Of a stretch of 64,000 nucleotides of DNA, positions 35,401-46,416 are shown one piece after another. Numbering within the stretch: position 1 is the first letter of the stretch; every line of letters starts with the position of its first letter. A program made the position numbers and the translations under genes. The notes under the pieces were generated by a model. That model made no database searches. It was not told the origin of the DNA and saw nothing but the letters and a program-made list of their open reading frames with translations. This DNA is from Reticulascus tulasneorum (Eukaryota; Ascomycota; Sordariomycetes; Glomerellales; Reticulascaceae): assembly GCA_001557505.1 (NCBI GenBank), contig LSAX01000003.1, positions 1,860,001 through 1,924,000 of the forward strand, read 5' to 3'.

Positions 35401-37083
35401 AAGAAGTGGTCTCGTCGAGCAGACTTCCTGCATCGCCCGCAGAGCGATCTGAGCAGAGAACAAGCCAGCCTCAAGCAGTACGCCAGGGTGTACCCTGCGC
35501 CCTGGGCAAAGATGGATACAATAGACTTCTCGTATGCCCAGTTTGGCGTGCTCATCCCTTCCATATTGCATCAGCTGGAAGTCTGCCTGGTCGCACAGGA
35601 ACTGTCGACAAGTCTTCTGAGCAGCCTCGCCATCTCGGATGACTCGCTCGTTCTGACAGCAATGAGCGCTCGCAGTGCGGCAGAAGCGACGAACTACGAA
35701 CGGCTCGAGTTCCTGGGCGATTCCATCCTAAAGGTGTGTGCTACGGTGAACGTGGCTGCTATTCGTGAGTTTCTTTCGTACATGCCTGAATAAGCTGAGA
35801 ATGCAGTCGACTAACGCAAATCACCTGCAGACCCGGATTGGCCTGAAGGATACCTGTCGGGGCTGAAGGACAGCGTGGTTTCGAATTCTAGACTGTCAAG
35901 GGCGTCGGTGGAACACGGACTAGACAAATTCATTCTCACCAAGCCATTCACAGGCCAGAAGTGGCGACCGACATATGTGGATGAGCTACTTAAGCTGAGT
36001 TCTGACATATCAGCACCAAGAAAGCTCGCAACAAAGACGCTTGCAGATGTGGTGGAGGCATTGATCGGCGCATCCATGGTGGATGGGAACCTGCCCAAGG
36101 CCCTGTCTTGCATCTCGATCTTCGTGAAGGAACTAGAATGGATGGATTTGGAAGAGGGACGCCGCACCATATTTGAGATCGCCAGCCCCGACATGGAACT
36201 CCCAGCGACGTTTGCACCGCTGGAGCAGCTGATCGGCTATACGTTTCAAAAGAAATCCTTACTGATCGAGGCCATGACACACGCGTCCTATAACGTGGGG
36301 TCTCCCACTAGCTGCCTTGAGCGCCTGGAGTTCCTGGGCGATGCCGTGCTTGACAACATCATCGTCACGACCCTCTTCGCCGTCGACCCGCCGCTACCAC
36401 ACCAGCAGATGCACCTTTTGAAAACAGCAATGGTCAACGGCGACTTCCTAGGGTTCTTGGCCCTGGAGTGCAGTGTCGAGCAAGTGCAGGTGGATGTCGC
36501 CAAGCCCAGCATCGACAGCGATCCGATGAAAGTGGAGTTGGTCCAGTCGCGCTTCTCACTGCCCCTGTGGAAGTTTATGCGCCACTACTCGCACGCCATC
36601 GCCGTCGAGCAAGTCTGCATGGCAGAGCGCCACGCCAACCTTCGCACCGCCGTCATCGAAGCCATGGAACACGGCACGAGCTACCCCTGGGCGCTTCTCG
36701 CCCGGCTGCAGGTGCGCAAGTTTTACTCCGACATCTTCGAGAGCCTGCTCGGTGCCGTGTGGGTGGATTCCGGCGACATGGCGACATGTGCCGGGGTGGC
36801 AAGACGATTCGGCATCCTCCCGTACTTGGAGCGCCTTCTGCGTGAGCAGGTGCATGTGCTCCACCCAAAAGAAGAGCTGGGACATCTGGCGGACAAGGAG
36901 AATGTGCGATACGATGTTGGGCTCAAGGAGTTAGAGGGCGGGGCGAAGAAGTTCTCGTGTAAGGTCTTGGTTGGGGACAGATGCGTCGTCGTGGTTGAGG
37001 ATGGTGTTTCCCGGGAGGAAGTCAAGACTAGAGCTGCAGAGGCTGCTGTTCGGATACTGAAAACGGAAAAGGAATCTTTGTAG
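32472..37083 (+). CDS. DCL2: Dicer-like protein 2 (RNA interference endoribonuclease)
   Basis: Six exons: 32472-32741, 32798-32826, 32886-32934, 32986-33238, 33290-35764 and 35831-37083, giving 1442 aa. Splicing restores the Walker A box MDTGSGKTQVAVLRI (about 91) and the DEAHNC box (about 199). Helicase C contains LLIATSVLEEGIDVPACNLV and QRRGRARM (about 505-545). A Dicer dimerisation/dsRNA-binding fold is at about 610-700. RNase IIIa has ERLEFLGDSILK (about 1003) and KTLADVVEALIGA (about 1093). RNase IIIb has ERLEFLGDAVLDN (about 1188) and YSDIFESLLGAVW (about 1324). Both domains keep the acidic catalytic residues. A short dsRBD-like helix ends the protein. Family role: dicing dsRNA into siRNAs for quelling and defence against mycoviruses. 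Its length is normal for Dcl-2. It converges on the DUF7918-like array. Confidence 0.96.
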
Positions 37084-37400
37084 GGAACTCGGTGTTAGGG
37101 GCTGGAGTTTATGCTGAGTACCTTTGTGTTAGAGTCTCGATTTTAGAAAGATCGCAGGCCGGATATCAGTGATCCGAGTACTTCACAGCCAGTGCAGGAA
37201 ATGAGACGTATATTCTCTAAGTGATTTGAAGCAACTGTAAATAGAGAGATTGCTCAGCAGTGGGTATAGCCGCAATTTTTTGCCCAAACTCCACAGCCAA
37301 GAAGACGCGGAGGGTTTGCCAGTGTACGCCGAGTAAAGATGGCATAGCTCCCCTAGCCAGCCGAATAAGCAAAAACTCCATGATTTCCCAAACAAATCCG
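37084..37400. other. convergent 3' spacer between DCL2 and DUF7918-like gene A
   Basis: 317 bp between two stop codons on opposite strands. It holds both 3' UTRs and nothing else recognisable. Overlapping 3' ends could produce antisense RNA, which is inference only. Confidence 0.5.
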
Positions 37401-38589
37401 CTAGTCGTCGGTGAGGTCGACCGCTTCCCTTCCACCTTCTATCTTGATCATCTTGTGCGACGACCGCCGCGGCCGGTCACCAGTCAGATCAACCTCGTTG
37501 ATCTCCCGCTTGATGCGCCGTTTCCGCTCGCCCTCTTCTTTGATTTTCTGCCAAGGATTTAGCCTAGCTATTACTGTGGTGCCTTGCAGACTTACATGCA
37601 TCTGACCGAGCCGCTCGGCTGCCAATCGCCGAATCTCCTCCGCCGACAGATTGTCCAGTGTTGCGATGGCTGGTTGCGGTGAAGGGGAGCGAGGAATGAT
37701 TAGTTCGCTGTGCAAGGCATCTACAGGACGGAAGTCAGGATACACGGAGCTCCGAGAGTAGAATGTGGGATTCCATACCTCGAGAACGGTACTTGAATTT
37801 GATCACCGCAAGTGCCCCATCATCAGCTCGCTTGACATTCAACATGCCACTATTTGCTACGTCCCTACCACTGGAGAAACTGGGGGGGAATCAGCATCAA
37901 GTCTATAAGTTCGGCATGGAGACATTGATTTAAAGCTTACGAGGTCCCATGGGAGATTGCTTTTCCCTTCAGCGACTTCTCGGCGAGCTCCAGATGCTGG
38001 TTCTGATGGTCAGACCCAGAGCGGAAAGGCATCGATCCAACAATGTAATCACGAAAGATGACGACCTGGATTAGGCCCAGGTCCTTGGCAACTTTCAGAT
38101 CTTTCTCTACACGCTCTCTTTTCCCATCGTCCACTGTTCAAAAGATTAGCCATTGCATGCCGTCAAAATGTGCGCACATGGCATAGCACCTGTCGTGACC
38201 GCCGAGAACTTGAACTCTTTAAGAGCCAACATTCCGGGGCGGGATGATGGGGCCAAAGCACCAAGAACCTTTCCAGTCCATTGGGGACTGGTGTTCAGGT
38301 CCGTCTCTTTACATGTCTTGCCTGCAGCGAACTTTCCATCGATGTAGACGTAGAATGTCAACCCCATGGTCTGACCAGGAGTCCTGGGGAAAGTGAATCT
38401 GTTATCCACCTTGAAATGAACCGAGAAGTTGGTGTCGTCCTTAGACTCGATGTATTTGAAGCTTCTCCATTGAGCCTTGTGCTCATTCAGGCACTCGTCT
38501 GGGCCGTCGGTATCGGCGTACTCTACCGCAACTTCCCCGGCTACCTGGATGGTGACTGTAATACCAGGAAGCTCGTCAATGACCACCAT
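37401..38589 (-). CDS. DUF7918-like protein, tandem copy A
   Basis: Five exons: 38589-38190, 38133-37941, 37879-37779, 37720-37596 and 37547-37401, with introns of 56, 61, 58 and 48 bp, giving 321 aa. The N-terminal domain starts MVVIDELPGITVTIQVAGE and contains KYIESKDDTNFSVHF, FYVYIDGKFAAGKTC and LKEFKFSAVTT. A second conserved block has LAEKSLKGKAISHGTSFSSG and AVIKFKYRSR. A helix-like motif follows (LSAEEIRRLAAERLGQM). The basic tail has two hydrophobic-acidic motifs, EVDLTGD and a terminal AVDLTDD, like SUMO-interacting motifs. I match the core to the fungal DUF7918 family from memory. Its biochemical function is unknown. It shares domain order and all intron phases with copies B and C. 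Confidence 0.85.
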
Positions 38590-39413
38590 GTTTGCTGAGG
38601 AATAAGATGACTTGGACTGGGGAAAATGACTGCAAGCTGACAGACTTATCGCTACTTGGTTGTGATCGGTTAAGAGCCTTATGGGTGGTGTCTAACAGAT
38701 GCTGTGGAAGGTTACACGATCATCTCACCAACGCAACGTGACGGATAGCGCTGGTTGGTTGGCAGGGTCGTCGGCAGGGCTGTTGGCTGCTTTGTTGCAT
38801 GGTTCGTTGGTTGATTGCATGGGCCACCCCCGTGGCGTTTGCTGCCTGTTTCCGTGGAGTAATTAATCCTGGATTTGATAGGTGAATAGCGGAGCTGTTA
38901 AAGTGGCAGGCGGCATCGGTTGTTGCCGCGTCGCACTAACATAGTTCGCCAATGGCTGAAGGCTCTAATATGTAGCAGGGCGGGGGGACTCGTTCAACGA
39001 CATCTCATTGCTACTTCAAACTGGGAACACCCCCAGAACCTAAGCGCACTTCTTTCCCTTATAATGCGAAACAAACAACACGGAGATTGAAGATACGCAA
39101 TAGCCGCTGGATACAATGGCGCTCGACCGGGAGGGAGGAGGGCGGGAGGCGATGAACAGCATTGGCAGTAAGGAGTCATGACAAATTCAGACCCCACGTA
39201 TTTCGTTTGGTGTCCTCAACGACCAAACGGATTGAGTTTATGTGTGAGAATTGTTTAGATATTTTGCTCTATACTACCGATTCGATTCCCAGTGTTCAGG
39301 CCTGCGTAAATGACCGCCGGTGGGGCATCAGTCTGGCTTCTCAGCAGCATCCCCTGTCTCTAATCAGAATTTCTGATATGCTGGCCCCTCTGAAGGTATC
39401 CTGATGGCATATG
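38590..39413. other. intergenic spacer between DUF7918-like copies A and B
   Basis: 824 bp carrying the promoter of copy A and the 3' end of copy B. Near 38738-38830 there are repeated GTTGG/TTGGTTG words, giving a loosely repetitive G/T-rich stretch. No gene is seen. Confidence 0.45.
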
Positions 39414-40741
39414 CTAGTCGTCTGTAAGATCAATCGCATCCCGTCCATCATCCATCTTAACTTTCTTGTATGGTCGAGCCAAAGGCGCTGGATGATGTCG
39501 TTTGTCGTCTTCTTGCTTGATGGAGCGAGACCGTTTGTTCCCGCTCTAGGATCAAATGAGCTTGGTTAGCTACTGTGCACTTCTGCTCATAAGCGGTTGC
39601 GTGAAGGCACGTACCTGGACTTGATCGAGTCTGCCCTGGGCCAAGCTTTGCAGCTCCTGTACTGACAGTTGGCCTGAGTTATCCTACTAAAGTAAGCAAA
39701 TTGTAACATCAAACAGGCATGGTGTATGCGATGACGCCGTACTTGTAGTTGATTTAGCCTCTCCTGAGCTAATATCTGTAGCTCTTGCATTGACATTTTG
39801 CCCAGAGTCCGCGGAGTCTCTGGGGCGGGGGGAGATTCCGCAGCTGGTATTGGTGACGGTGGCAGTATTGACATACTTTGTAAGGTGGCTGTTTTACTAT
39901 CAGCACGCGGTGGTTTGCACGACAGAAGGCGGAAACCTGGTCAATAAATACCCTTGGATCGATATTTGAATACGAATCGCGCCAACGGGCGACCATCATT
40001 CAGAGGTCGAGTTGTCCATGATACGTGTCCAATTGCCGGCTGTGGATCAGAGAAGCTGTTGTGTGGCAGTTAGAAACCCATATTTTCTTATAGGATATCA
40101 CCACTGTACGTACGTGACCCCATGGGATGCGGATGATCCTTTCAGTGCCTCCTCATCAAGACTCATCGTGTGACGGTCGGGATCTCTATCAAAACGAGGC
40201 AAGAAGCGTCGACGGAGTAATTGCTTAAGAAAAAAGGACACCTCAATTGTTCCAAGATGCTTTCCTGATTCGTTCTGCTCTCCAAAGCCAGCTTGATCGT
40301 TGTCATCAACTACTTAGGGTGGTTAGTGACAACCACGAGCCGAAAGAGTACAACAAGTGTCTAGCTACCTCTGGTGATAGCGGCGAATCTAAACGTCCTG
40401 AAACCTGATCGAAGCGAGATCCCACCCAGGGTGGCTTTGCAGATTCCCCCCTCAAAATGGTGGACTCCATAGAGTCGATTTGCCGTTCTCTTGCCGTCAA
40501 TCAACAAGCACGCCTTCAAAGCTCTACTATCTTTTGTCCAATCCTCTCGCAACTGGAGCTGGATATGAATTGCGAACTTTTCGTCGTCCTTGCTTTCGAC
40601 ATACTTATGACTGGAGTAATCAGCAGGGCCGTGAGAACTAGGATCTGTTGGATCTGGATCATCGTATTCTGCGCTATCCTGATCGGATCCGTTCACACGG
40701 ATGGCCACCTTGATTTCCGGGATCTCCTCGATCTTAGCCAT
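39414..40741 (-). CDS. DUF7918-like protein, tandem copy B with an extra exon
   Basis: Six exons: 40741-40369, 40309-40114, 40055-39952, 39888-39743, 39683-39615 and 39545-39414, with introns of 58-69 bp, giving 339 aa. It begins MAKIEEIPEIKVAIRVNGSD, with KYVESKDDEKFAIHI, CLLIDGKRTANRLYG, FRTFRFAAITR, EEALKGSSASHGVTFSD and ARFVFKYRSK in the same order as its neighbours. The SHG motif is followed by V-T rather than T-S. Exon 5 is a 69 bp phase 0-0 exon absent from copies A and C. It encodes LSVQELQSLAQGRLDQVQ, a near repeat of MSMQELQILAQERLNQLQ at the end of exon 4. The tail is basic (RPYKKVKMDDGRD) and ends AIDLTDD. Function unknown. Confidence 0.82.
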
Positions 40742-41327
40742 AGTAGCGGTGTCCTGATTGATAGAGAAGGGAGTCCCGGCATTTGAATAGACGAGTCAGG
40801 ATACTTTGTGCTTGGAAGAATTCAACGGCAATTCAAACGTTTCTGGAAGATGTTGTGGAAGGAAGTGCTTTAACAGCAGCAGGCTTTCCCGACCTTAAGA
40901 GAGACTGCGTTCAGACACGCACTTATCTATCGGAGAACGTGTAGATTTGGCAGATGGAGGACAGAAATATGCTTCTCATAAGCTCTGGCAAAATCTATAT
41001 CGGTGGAAGAGCCTTTCTCGTCTAATGGGGGCGTTTAAAGGGGATGTATGTCTCTACATGTGTCGATTCTGTATCTCTTGTTGGGATTGGCGACCTTAAA
41101 ATTTACAATGTCAGCGGACAAAATAATCATGAACAATCTCAAGCAAATCGTATTGTCTTTATAATTGAACAGCCAGCCTCTGCAGAGCAAGATAATAGTA
41201 AGTTCCGGTGTATCATTGAAACGACCATCACCACAAAACCAGAATATTCCAGTGCCTCGGACGGAGCATTGCATTTTTGAACACGAGATGTATATCCTCA
41301 CTAAAAGAGATGTCGAAGACAGCAGAT
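40742..41327. other. intergenic spacer between DUF7918-like copies B and C
   Basis: 586 bp, AT-rich towards copy C. It carries the promoter of copy B and the 3' flank of copy C. No gene or repeat is recognised. Confidence 0.45.
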
Positions 41328-42537
41328 TCAGTCATCGGTGAGATCGATAGCATCATATCCATTGTCCAGCTTAATCATCTTGAAACGATGTGATGCGCCA
41401 TATTCGTATTCCTCTGTGAGACCATACACATCGTCGATGCCCCGCTTGCGACTGCCTGCTTGTTGCGAACTCTTGTCCTAGGTAAAGTTTAGCAGACCTC
41501 AATACGGACTGGTAGGTAACATCATACCTGTAGTTGGCTAAGCCGCTGCCGCGCAAGAATCTCGACCTGTTCTTGGGCTAGGTCCTCAAACCTAGGAACT
41601 TCTCGATGCTCGGGGAAATACTCCGGCGATGGGGTTCGAGGTATAACCAGCTCCTGTTTCAACGCTTCTGATAACAAATTAGTTGGAAAGAATAATTTGA
41701 ATAGACGTTTGGTAATTTACCTTTTGAACGGTACTTGAAAGTAAAGATCGCAACAGGCCGATTGTTGTTGCGGTCTCTGAACATGAATCGACCGCCCGCC
41801 GCCTTTGTCTTGCCTGTGTTGGCGAACCTATGCAACATCAAAAGATGGCCCAGGCAGTTGAAATGCTTTGAAACCTACGAGGTTCCGTGCGAGATAGATC
41901 TGCCTTTGAGGGCTTTTTCAGCAATCTCGAAGTGCTGTGGCTCTTGGTGATATTGCCTTCTCCGCTTTCTATTCTGAGGAGGCTCCTCGCCCATGTGTTC
42001 GACTAGCCGAACGACAACGCATATAGTGCCAAGATCTCTGGCTCTGCGGATGTCACCATCGAGGTATTCTTCCGGGCCATCACCAGTGTCGACTATAAAG
42101 AATATTAGCAAGTTCAAGACGGTGACAATACCCCTGGTAGAGGACTTACCAGTTGTGACAGGTGCGAACTTGAATCGCCTCATCACTGTGAATCCAGGCT
42201 CACTTCCCGTAGCCTGATTTCCCCAGATCTCACGGATCCACCTGCCACTGCGGAAACCATTGTTACCGCAAAACCGTCGAGCCACGGGCTTGCCATCTAC
42301 AGAAACACAGAACTGAAGCCCTTGATTTCCATAGATCCACTCGTCAAGTGCAGACCCGTCTTCAACCTCGCAGCAGATAGCGAAGTTTGCGTCATCGACA
42401 CATTCGATATATTTATAGACTTCGCGATCATACCTCAGTATACTCATCTCAGGATCTGTATATTCTTCTGCAGCATAGCGTGACCGGTTGACTCTCACGA
42501 AGACTCGGATCCCCGGGATGCTTTGGATAATCGCCAT
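41328..42537 (-). CDS. DUF7918-like protein, tandem copy C
   Basis: Five exons: 42537-42150, 42092-41879, 41827-41721, 41667-41528 and 41477-41328, with introns of 57, 51, 53 and 50 bp, giving 332 aa. Domain order follows the other copies: MAIIQSIPGIRVFVRVNRSR, KYIECVDDANFAICCEV, FCVSVDGKPVARRFCG, MRRFKFAPVTT, IAEKALKGRSISHGTSFANT, AIFTFKYRSK, EALKQELVIPRTPSP and LARQRLSQLQ. The tail reads FKMIKLDNGYDAIDLTDD. Exon 2 has a basic RKRRRQYHQEPQ stretch. The first intron lacks an in-frame stop, so unspliced reading would be possible, but removing it restores APVTTVDTGDG, matching copy A. Function unknown; a nuclear, SUMO-binding role is inference from the tail. Confidence 0.82.
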
Positions 42538-43894
42538 CTGTGTAGATCTCCTTTCAGTTGCTAGAAGACCGAGAAACGACGAGTCTACTGTAAGAAAAAG
42601 AGTAGGTGTACAAGATTTGGAGTAACGTGCAGAAGGACAGGAAAAGGGTTCAATATGATGAATGAAGATGCCACTGGATACATGCGCTCCAGTGAGAGGT
42701 GGAAATGAAAGACAGGTCGGGAAGACTAGGTAGGTAGGTAATAAAAAGAGAAATATAGGTAGGTACGTAGATAGGTAGGTACGTAGATAGGTAGGTACGT
42801 AGGTAAGGTAGGTCAGGAGCAGAGAGAGAGAGGCTTTGGGTAAGTGCCATCCGACCTTCTTGGGCGTTCCTGCCCGGCGAGTTCCTCTATCGATTCTTGA
42901 GCATCACAACCTCCCAAAGGTTGACCCCAAGTACCTACTTGAATACCAAACCAATTTAGGGCAACGATCTATAAGAAAAGGGGCATTCAAAGTGATCATT
43001 TCGTACAATGGTCTGGGAGAAGATATCGCAAGAGAGACACCAGGTCATATTGTTGGAAATTATACCAAATCAGACACTGTCAGTCTCCCCTACCGGTGAA
43101 CACCGACGGTAGTTTCACGACGAACTTGTATATTGCAAGGTTGCAAACCTGGTATACAAAACCTCGATGCCGACCATGGTCTTACCGTCCGTCCCGTCGT
43201 CGCGGCAGATCGACGAGTTGAGAACCGCAGTTTACATGCACACCAAGTATCAGGTATAGCTGCTTGCAAAACTCCAACCTGGCTTACCACTCTGGATTAA
43301 CGCTTATGTCCTCACTAGGGATTCGATAGTTGACAGATCACGATACGGCTGCCTTGTCGTGGTTCCCACCCAGCGCTCATTCCAGTTCGAGTCGCACAAG
43401 CCAGCTGAGAAGGCTAAGTAAGACAAGGCGCAAGCCCTAAACTCACAGTAACCTTTTCAAACTTTACGTAGGCAGCACGCTACTTCCAATAAGCCAGTTA
43501 TCATTCATAGGAAACACAACCTACTCACTTGTAGGGTTGAAGTAGGAAAGCTTGCTTGAGTTGACGGACTACGTGGAATCACCTTATGTCCAACCCCGTC
43601 TGTGGGGATTGGTTAGGTAGCCCCCAAGCCTGAGGCACCCGGAACGGACGAAGCGTCAGGCCCCCCCTGCTAGGCGAACCTCACAAAATTACCTAATCCA
43701 TGGTACCATGTCCGGATACAAGAGTGATAGCCTCTCCCAATTCAAACCTCAATTTTTAATCCCATGACGTCGGCCCTCTGCTTTGGGACTGTTTGTCCAA
43801 TTCGCGACTCGGACAATGATTGAATCTGGAGATGTGACAGCAAATTAGCGCAACCCCCTTCAATGCACCACTCCTGTCCCGAAGGAGCGCAACA
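42538..43894. other. intergenic, divergent promoters of DUF7918-like copy C and RGP1
   Basis: 1.36 kb. It contains a GGTAGGTA-rich tandem repeat block (42729-42816), annotated separately in part. The remainder has scattered CTACTT/AAGTAGG words near 42935 and 43530 and no coding sequence I can support. Confidence 0.5.
42755..42802. repeat. 16 bp tandem repeat, three perfect copies
   Basis: Three perfect head-to-tail copies of ATAGGTAGGTACGTAG occupy 42755-42770, 42771-42786 and 42787-42802, flanked by degenerate GTAGGTA words. The block lies about 220-265 bp upstream of the copy C start codon, in its probable promoter or 5' leader. Confidence 0.9.
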
Positions 43895-46416
43895 ATGTCG
43901 CCAGACGGCTCCGGCAACATTCGAGCCTTCATCCGCTGGCACGACCAGACCGTCTTCGCCGGCGAGGAAATCAGGTGTACCGTCACATTCAAGAACGTTT
44001 CCACCACCCCGAGTCCCCAGAAGCAATCTGCCAGACAGCAGAACCTCGATCGGCCCAGGCATGTCTCTCCGCTGCAGCGAGCCAAGTCGAATGCCGGCCT
44101 GACCCCGCCGACCTCTGCCTCCGCAACGCGCGGCCATCGATCTGCCTTGTCGTTGAGCGTGCCCGCGGCGCATTCGAGAAGTCGAGCGGGCTCTGCCCCA
44201 TGGACCCCACCGCAGCACCCGCCGAGCTCGAGCGATAATCGGGGCAATGGGCACAGGCGGTCGATATCCATAGTGTCCGCCGGGTCAGCGAGCACGGCGG
44301 ATGACCAATCCCAGAGCAACGCGAGTTCTGCCACTTCGCATCGGCCTCGCGGCCATGCGCGGGCCTCGAGCTTGCAAATCATTCCCCGTGGCTCCGGCCT
44401 AGGGATTTCGGGGCCACATTCAGGTGGGAACGCAAGCTACCTAGTTGGAGGTGTCATGAGCTGACTGACAGATCTATAGCTTCGCCGCGACATATCAGCT
44501 CACCCCTTTTCAATTCCTCTCAACCGTCCGACAGGTTCCCAAAACCTTCGGGTTCTTCGACCGTTCCTAACACGCCAGGGGTGGCTGGGCCCCACGCATC
44601 ACCTAGGTCGGCGCCAGGAACCATATCAGAATTCCGGTTCCCAGCGGTCCAGTCACCGCTGTCAGAAGCCCACAGTCCTACACTAGATCAGGGCCTACTG
44701 AGCCCGATTGCTGCACCTTCCGAACATTTACACTTGCCTTCAAGGACGAGGGACTCTGTGCCAACCATAAACGAACACTCGGCTCCGGCAATGCGGGTAC
44801 TGTCAACAACAAGCATGGGCGGAGGAACACCACGCAGTAGCGGGGAGTTTTACTCGATGAGCAATAACTCTACGGAAACGTTGGCGTCAGAATACCCGGC
44901 GCAACAGCCAGCAAGAGGTCCTGGGAGACCACCGCATTATAGAAGAACCTCGAACCTCTCGCCTCAGCAGGCGAAGATGCCCGAGTCGCTGATGATGGGG
45001 TATGCGCAAATACAAGGCACGTTTACACTTGACGGATCGTTGATAAACCTGGGCCCCTTTGAGCAAGTCAAGAGAAAAGCCGTCGTCGGCGGCCAGGGCG
45101 GCGGCGTGATTGGAGTCGAGACCTCAAAACGAGATAGCGGACTGCTCAGGAATTTTGGCTGGGGCAGCATAAGCAACTCGCTCGGAGAACTCCTGGGAGG
45201 AGGCGAGCTCAGCAGTATCAAAGAGATGCGCGGCATCGCAAGCTCCAAGTCCGTGCCGCTGCTGTCAACGCCTCAGTCGATTCTGTTCGTCGATCTGCAG
45301 CTCGCTCCGGGGGAGAGCAAAGCTTTCGAATACTCATTCAAGCTCCCGAAGGGCTTACCTCCATCACACAGAGGTAAAGCCGTCAAAATATCCTACAGTC
45401 TCGTTATAGGGACGCAGCGGGTGGGAGGGGCCAAGGAGCAACAAGTCCGATCTATCGAAATCCCTTTCAGGGTTTTGGGAAGCGTAAACAGCCACGGCGA
45501 GATCCTGGGCCACGATCTCATGAGTCCCTACATCATACTCCGCGACCAGGCAATAATAAAGACCCTTGACAAGGTGTCGGGGGCAAGCGGATTGTCCAGA
45601 TCGGACGCAGACGCCGAGCCGGCGTCTACCATAAATGGGTTCCTATCATACGTCGACGAGCTCCTTAATCAGCCGCGCGAGGGCTCCGGCGCCGGCCTCC
45701 TCTCCCCCACCGCCATACCATCCTCCCGCCGCCCCTCGGCTTTCGAAGAAGCCACCACCGCCAAGGAGGCAATCAACCTCGCAATTCTGCGCAGCAACCT
45801 CACGACAGAGGGCCAGCAGAGCCCCAACCGCTTCGAGATTGCCCGCAACGGCCAACGCGTCGGCGTTGTGACGCTGACCCGGCCGTCGTTTCGCCTCGGC
45901 GAGGTCGTCACCATGGCCATTGACTTCAGCAACTCCCAAATCCCCTGCTACGCCGTGCATTCCTGCCTCGAGACCTCGGAGCGCGTCGATCCGCAGCTCG
46001 CCATCCGCTCCGAGGCGAGCATCCACCGCGTCACGCGCAAAATCTACGTTTCCGCGTCGGAAGCGACCCTCTACTCGCGTCGCATCGTCTTCACGCCCAC
46101 CATTCCCATCTCCGCGACCCCGGAATTCATCACCAGCGGCGTGAGCCTCGAGTGGAAAATCCGCCTCGAATTCGTTGTCCCCAACCAGGACACAGACCAG
46201 GAGCCGCGGAGCCCCAGCCAGGAGGGCCCCACGCCGCACCCGCTGCTGGAGGAGATCTCGCGCGACGAGCGCGGCGGCCTCGTCATGGTTGCCGTGGAGA
46301 ACCTGGCGTGCGAGAGCTTCGAGGTCGCGGTGCCGCTGCGCGTATACGGCGCGTTCGCCACCGGGCTGGAGAGGTTGGAGCGCGATGAGGCGCTGGAGGA
46401 GGGCCTCCCTGTCTGA
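43895..46416 (+). CDS. RGP1: RGP1, subunit of the Ric1-Rgp1 GEF for Ypt6
   Basis: Two exons, 43895-44423 and 44480-46416, with a 56 bp intron, giving 821 aa. The N-terminus MSPDGSGNIRAFIRWHDQ, followed by VFAGEEIRCTVTFKNVS, is the arrestin-like start typical of Rgp1. A long Ser/Pro/Arg-rich disordered insert (about 45-330) separates it from the main fold. That fold has MMGYAQIQGTFTLDGSLI, LLSTPQSILFVDLQLAPGES, FEYSFKLPKGLPPSHRGK and VKISYSLVIGTQR. The C-terminal half carries FEIARNGQRVGVVTL and FRLGEVVTMAIDFS. Family role: with Ric1 it activates the Rab GTPase Ypt6 at the trans-Golgi for endosome-to-Golgi transport. It is longer than yeast Rgp1 (about 660), mostly because of the disordered insert. 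The 3' half is strongly GC-rich, which creates long open frames on the opposite strand. Confidence 0.9.

Noticed and set aside
42720..42830. Possible CRISPR-like array from the regular GTAGGTA repeats
   Set aside because: Repeats are directly adjacent with no unique spacers and the genome is fungal; it is a minisatellite.
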